Source: Rothia mucilaginosa ATCC 25296 (lineage in GTDB: Bacteria > Actinomycetota > Actinomycetes > Actinomycetales > Micrococcaceae). From it: a stretch of DNA of 64,000 nt. Under the pieces are notes generated by a model, which made no database searches, was not told the DNA's origin, and was given only the letters and a program-made list of their open reading frames with translations. The stretch spans positions 372,001 through 436,000 of the forward strand of contig NZ_ACVO01000015.1 of the NCBI RefSeq assembly GCF_000175615.1, in the 5' to 3' direction. The translations under genes and the position numbers were made by a program. Of this stretch, positions 60,438 through 64,000 are shown one piece after another (the first letter of the stretch is position 1; every line of letters begins with the position of its first letter).

Positions 60438-61805
60438 CTAACGCAGGTGCCGGTCAGTGTCCAGACGGTTGAGCACCTGAGTGTCCTGATCGAACAGCCA
60501 GTTCTTATCAAAGAGCAGACGCACAAACGCCAGGCCCATACCCAACGCCATGAAAATCAGCAGGGACTGCACGAAACCGCTCGCCGCCGAGTACATGTCA
60601 CCGCTAGCAAAATGCGACATCGAACGGTAGAACGGAACACCCGGAACCATCGTCACCACCGCCGGAACCGACAGGGAAATACGCGTGTACTTACGCTGAT
60701 GCAGCGGCGCCACAATCTCAGCCAAAATACCCACACCAAACACGGCAATCGTCGCTGCCATATGCGCGGGCATACCCGCCTCCACCATGTGAATACGGGC
60801 GGGGTTCGCCACCGCAGCAATCACGCCTCCCCACACACACGCCACCGGGGATGCGGCAAAAAGCATCGCGAAGCCAGCCGCCGCAACACCCGAGGAAAGC
60901 ACCTGCAACACCAAATACAGGGTCGGGTCAAGGTTAAGAGGCGCAGGAGCCGCCAACGGTAGATGGAAGAGCGAACCCAAAACCCACACCGCAAACGACG
61001 CACTCAGCAACAACAAACCCACATAGGTTAGACGCGAAATACCCGCCAAAAAGTCCATGCGGGAAATATCGAGCATGCCCGTCACCATGGGGAAACCGGG
61101 CACCAAGAACAGTACCGACGAAATGAAACCAATCATGTGGTTCGGGCTAATCCAACCCGCCGCGACCAGCACATTAACAATCGCAATGTACAGGCCCGCC
61201 GCCAGGAAGCCGCACGCCATCCACGTTGCCAAATGGCTAACCCCGCGCTTGAGCAGGGTCGAACGCAAAAACTGGCCGGCACCCGCCGCGAAGAACACCA
61301 CCGTGCACTCCACCAGACCGCCACGGTTCAAGAACGCGAACCCGGCACACGCCACCGCCGACGCCAGCGCCAACATCCAGCGGGTGTACAGAGGCTTCGC
61401 CGAATCAATAAGGTCAAGCTCAGCATTCGCCTCCGCCGGAGTAATCTTTTCAGGAAGCTCAGAAATGAACTTACCCAACTGATCCAGCTTATGAGCGTTA
61501 ATGCCCATCGTGCGCTGCTCAGCGACCTCGGTACGGAAATTACCCTCCGTGTACGAAGAAGTCGAAATCTCGGTGAAGGTCACCTGCGCGTGATGCTCCT
61601 TCAACCCCACAGCCTTTGCCAAACGCGCCATCGACGCCTTAATACGGTAGGCGCTCGCACCCGACTTCATCAGGATGCGGCCCAGGCGGAGCACCACCTG
61701 CGACTGCGCCACCAGGTGCTCATGAGCCAGACGGGTAGACCCCAGATAAATACTGCGCGTATTAGTGTCAGGGTACGGCTCGGTAGTGCGGGGCTGATCA
61801 TCCAT
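60438..61805 (-). CDS. ThrE-family threonine/serine exporter
   Basis: A 455-residue integral membrane protein fusing both ThrE halves: an N-terminal DUF1212-type part (residues about 35-290, LMKSGASAYRIKASMARLAKAVG then a block of five helices) and a C-terminal DUF3815-type part (about 300-435, four to five helices with VPGVPFYRSM). Corynebacterial ThrE exports threonine and serine by proton antiport. The ATG has GGAAGG 6 nt upstream. It stands alone between the exonuclease gene and hemL on the same strand. Substrate is inferred from family only. Confidence 0.85.
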   Translation of the reverse strand: MDDQPRTTEPYPDTNTRSIYLGSTRLAHEHLVAQSQVVLRLGRILMKSGASAYRIKASMARLAKAVGLKEHHAQVTFTEISTSSYTEGNFRTEVAEQRTMGINAHKLDQLGKFISELPEKITPAEANAELDLIDSAKPLYTRWMLALASAVACAGFAFLNRGGLVECTVVFFAAGAGQFLRSTLLKRGVSHLATWMACGFLAAGLYIAIVNVLVAAGWISPNHMIGFISSVLFLVPGFPMVTGMLDISRMDFLAGISRLTYVGLLLLSASFAVWVLGSLFHLPLAAPAPLNLDPTLYLVLQVLSSGVAAAGFAMLFAASPVACVWGGVIAAVANPARIHMVEAGMPAHMAATIAVFGVGILAEIVAPLHQRKYTRISLSVPAVVTMVPGVPFYRSMSHFASGDMYSAASGFVQSLLIFMALGMGLAFVRLLFDKNWLFDQDTQVLNRLDTDRHLR

Positions 61806-61956
61806 GAGAGGCCTTCCGGGTCGTGCTATTCACGTGCTATTCGTGTAGGTGTGGTTCCTTATCTAGCATAGGGGAGAAGCCCAAGCGGGGATAGTGTCAG
61901 CCCGTCAGTAAAAGAGAGATATATTGGGTAGCCGGGGTGAGTTTAGCGGCGCAGTT

Positions 61957-62652
61957 TTATCGGCGCACGGGCCAGCGGCCGTCAATGACCTCAGATTCCT
62001 TACCCGGCTGCGTACGCAACCACGCCTGGAAGCTCGCCGCCTGCTCCGCCGCCCACTGAATCTGCTGCTCGTGCAGCTGGCGCGCATCCACGTTGAGAAC
62101 CTCGGGGAACTGCTCGGTCAGCTTCACCAGCAGACGCTCCGCAGCCAGGGCATCATCAGCGGAGGTGTGCGCATTCTCCAGGGAGACACCGTACTCGGTA
62201 GCAAGAACCTCAAGGGTGCGCTTGCCGCGCTTACGCGGAATCACGTGCTTATGCAGAACATACGGGTCGAGCACCACCCCCGGCGGCAGCTCACCGTTGG
62301 CAATATTGTGGCGCAGCATCTCGTGGTGCAGCACCGAAAAATCGTAGGCGGCATTGAACGCAATAATCGGCACACCGTCAAGGTTCAGCGCACCAATCGC
62401 GCCGGCAAGCTCCCACACGACCTCACGGGCGGGACGGCCGTGCTCACGCGCGTACTCAGTCGTAATACCGTGCACGGCGGCGGCACCGGCGGGGATCTCA
62501 ACGCCGGGGTCGGCAAGCCACTCGCCACGGCGCACCACATTACCCTGAGGGTCCAGCAGGATCAGGGAAGCAGTCACGATGCGGGCGGTGGTGACGTCCA
62601 CACCGGTGGTTTCAAGGTCAAAAGTGGCGCGCAGGCCGTTCATCCAGGTCAT
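61957..62652 (-). CDS. DnaQ-like DEDDh 3'-5' exonuclease
   Basis: A 231-residue RNase T/DnaQ-fold nuclease. ExoI FDLETTGVD (Asp, Glu), ExoII FNAAYDFSVL (Asp) and ExoIII HTSADDALA (His, Asp) are all present. It is shorter than DNA polymerase III alpha-linked domains and lacks GIY-YIG or BRCT parts. Possible roles are repair or RNA trimming. The start is supported by TAGTCT 6 nt before the ATG, suggesting a leaderless mRNA. It is divergent from a UvrD-like helicase gene, hinting at DNA repair. Confidence 0.9.
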   Translation of the reverse strand: MTWMNGLRATFDLETTGVDVTTARIVTASLILLDPQGNVVRRGEWLADPGVEIPAGAAAVHGITTEYAREHGRPAREVVWELAGAIGALNLDGVPIIAFNAAYDFSVLHHEMLRHNIANGELPPGVVLDPYVLHKHVIPRKRGKRTLEVLATEYGVSLENAHTSADDALAAERLLVKLTEQFPEVLNVDARQLHEQQIQWAAEQAASFQAWLRTQPGKESEVIDGRWPVRR

Positions 62653-62664
62653 GCTATAAGACTA
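62653..62664 (-). promoter_or_regulatory. Leaderless-type -10 box of the exonuclease gene
   Basis: TAGTCT on the minus strand (62659-62664) ends 6 nt before the ATG at 62652. Confidence 0.5.
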
Positions 62665-62705
62665 ACCCAGCGGCGGTGCAGGCGCGCGCCCGGTCGTTAC
62701 GCGGC

Positions 62706-62714
62706 TGTGGATAA
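62706..62714 (-). promoter_or_regulatory. Perfect DnaA-box match
   Basis: TTATCCACA on the minus strand matches the DnaA 9-mer exactly. It is single, in the divergent spacer before the helicase gene, so it is not an origin; it might titrate DnaA or regulate the neighbours. Confidence 0.4.
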
Positions 62715-62724
62715 GCCCTCGGCG

Positions 62725-62780
62725 GAGCAGCATATTAAGCCCTGGGAGCGGCATATTAAGTCACCGAGGCGGCACATAAG
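62725..62780 (+). repeat. Three short direct repeats upstream of the helicase gene
   Basis: GAGCAGCATATTAAG (62725), GAGCGGCATATTAAG (62746) and GAGGCGGCACATAAG (62766) repeat with a period of 20-21 bp, two helical turns. This spacing suits cooperative protein binding on one DNA face. Confidence 0.55.
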
Positions 62781-62832
62781 CAGCTGACGAGCCCACATGA
62801 CCGCCCACAAGGTACAACCGCGCTACAGCCGA

Positions 62833-62844
62833 TAGACTGAAACC
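62833..62844 (+). promoter_or_regulatory. Leaderless-type -10 box of the UvrD-like helicase gene
   Basis: TAGACT (62833-62838) ends 6 nt before the ATG at 62845, with no ribosome site. Confidence 0.5.
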
Positions 62845-64000
62845 ATGACAACCCAACTTCTCACCGGCATCCCCGGAACCGGTAAAACCCACCACCTCAC
62901 CGAACGCGCCCTGCGCTACCTCGCCGACGGGAACGACCCCGCCCGCCTACTCATCCTCGCACCCACCCGCACCGCCGCAACCCGCATGCGAGACACCATC
63001 GCCGCATCCAGCGACCGAAGCCTCTCCGTAGCACCCACCCGCGCCTGGGCAGCATACGCCTTCGACCTGCTCAAACGAGCCCAAACCCGCGGGCTACTCA
63101 GCGGCGTAGAAGGCAACCTCAAACTCCTCTCCGGCCCCGAACAAGACGTCATCATCGGCGAACTACTCGCCAACCACGCCGAAGGCATCGCCCCCGGACC
63201 CGCCTGGCCCGACGTACTCCGCGACGCCCTCGCAACCCGCGGCTTCCGCCACGAAATCCGCGACTTCTTCGACCGCATGGCAGAATACGACCTCACCGCC
63301 GAAGACGTACACGCCCTCGCCACCGAACACAACCAGCCCGCCTGGCACGCCCTCGCCCAACTGCACACCGAATACCGTGCCGTGCGAGCCCTCCGCGCCA
63401 AAAACGCCTACGACCCGGCAGTACTCATCAACGACGCCTGCCGGCTGCTACTGCGCGCCCCCGAATTCCTTGCCGAGGAACGCCGCCGCTACGACCTGAT
63501 CCTCATCGACGACGTGCAGGAACTCAGCCCCTCCATCTACCGACTGTTGCGCCTCATCGCCGCAGAAGTCGCCCCCGCAGACGCCGCGCACCTGACCGAA
63601 ACCCACCCCGACCTCTTCGCTGAAGGCCCCCAGGTTGTCATGACCTACAGCGATGAAGCCGTCGTCCAGGGCTTCCGAGGCGCCCGCCCCGACCTCGTCA
63701 CCACCCTGCAGTCAAGCTTCCCGAGCATGCGTACCCGCACGCTCACCACCTCGTACCGCCTGCCCGCACTCATGATGCCGCTTGTGGCGGACATTCGCCG
63801 CCGCTTGCCGCGCTACACCCGGTTCGTGCCGCTCACCGCTGAACAGGAGGGGGCGAAGAATGGTGCGCAGGGAGGTGTAAAGAACGGCGCACCCGCGACC
63901 TTCGGACGCATCAACACCACCCCCGCAGACGAAGCCCTCACCTGGGGCGCCGCCGACGAACCGCTACTGCACCTGGGCGCCGACGGCAAAATCCTCGACC
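62845..64000 (+). CDS. UvrD/Rep-like helicase, AdnA-like, 5' part only
   Basis: The frame is open from ATG 62845 to the window end (385 codons), so the gene is truncated. The N-terminus carries Walker A LLTGIPGTGKTHHL and motif Ia ILAPTRTAATRMR. Walker B reads LILIDDVQELSP instead of the usual DEFQD. VVMTYSDEAVVQGFRGA and TLTTSYRLPALMM are motif III-IV-like. This form resembles the AdnA helicase-nuclease subunit of actinobacterial AdnAB, which resects DNA ends; the C-terminal RecB-like nuclease that would confirm it is outside the window. A Lys/Gly/Ala repeat (EGAKNGAQGGVKNGA) near residue 335 looks disordered. Confidence 0.7.
   Translation, partial: MTTQLLTGIPGTGKTHHLTERALRYLADGNDPARLLILAPTRTAATRMRDTIAASSDRSLSVAPTRAWAAYAFDLLKRAQTRGLLSGVEGNLKLLSGPEQDVIIGELLANHAEGIAPGPAWPDVLRDALATRGFRHEIRDFFDRMAEYDLTAEDVHALATEHNQPAWHALAQLHTEYRAVRALRAKNAYDPAVLINDACRLLLRAPEFLAEERRRYDLILIDDVQELSPSIYRLLRLIAAEVAPADAAHLTETHPDLFAEGPQVVMTYSDEAVVQGFRGARPDLVTTLQSSFPSMRTRTLTTSYRLPALMMPLVADIRRRLPRYTRFVPLTAEQEGAKNGAQGGVKNGAPATFGRINTTPADEALTWGAADEPLLHLGADGKILD

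Overview
The window is most likely chromosome of a Rothia-like member of the Micrococcaceae (Actinobacteria). This is inferred from high-GC coding sequence, a mycothiol gene (mshB), the succinylase-branch lysine genes dapC/dapD/dapE, a gluABCD-type glutamate importer, a coproporphyrin-dependent heme pathway, an LAxTG-anchored surface protein and frequent leaderless-type starts. No rRNA, tRNA, CRISPR array, transposase or integrase was recognised. Both window ends cut a gene.

Layout. 0-4 kb: OsmC-like 3' end, a LysP-type permease, and a repeat-rich wall-anchored protein. 4-9 kb: a NUDIX hydrolase, a LOG-family protein, pyrrolidone carboxyl peptidase, pgi and a NudC-like protein. 9-15 kb: typA, an MshB fused to a membrane domain, fdxA and dapC, with a candidate iron box upstream of fdxA. 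15-22 kb: gluABCD, galE, a DUF4253 protein and dapD. 22-33 kb: dapE, a membrane protein, a PIG-V-like glycosyltransferase ending in a 122-bp tandem repeat, tatB, the MgtE_N/DUF1003/Mrp overlapping operon, a stress-type membrane protein, aminopeptidase P and a PHP phosphoesterase.

33.7-38.3 kb is the most unusual stretch. Two near-identical secreted SLH-like genes face each other as a ~660-bp inverted repeat. Between them lie a Tat-exported beta-helix protein and, in opposite orientation, a promoterless-looking C-terminal copy of it. The geometry would allow inversion to swap the protein's C-terminus. A DNA methyltransferase and a DEAD-box helicase follow.

42-60 kb is the heme region: hemA diverges from hemE-cgoX-chdC-cpfC-hemC-hemD-hemB, and hemL lies at 58.9-60.2 kb. 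These genes together cover glutamyl-tRNA to heme b by the coproporphyrin route, except glutamyl-tRNA synthetase. Between hemB and hemL sits an AT-richer accessory block: an unknown gene, a single-chain MmeI-like restriction-modification enzyme, and two paralogous membrane proteins each followed by a long palindromic repeat. The window ends with a ThrE-type exporter, a DnaQ-like exonuclease and the start of a UvrD/AdnA-like helicase.
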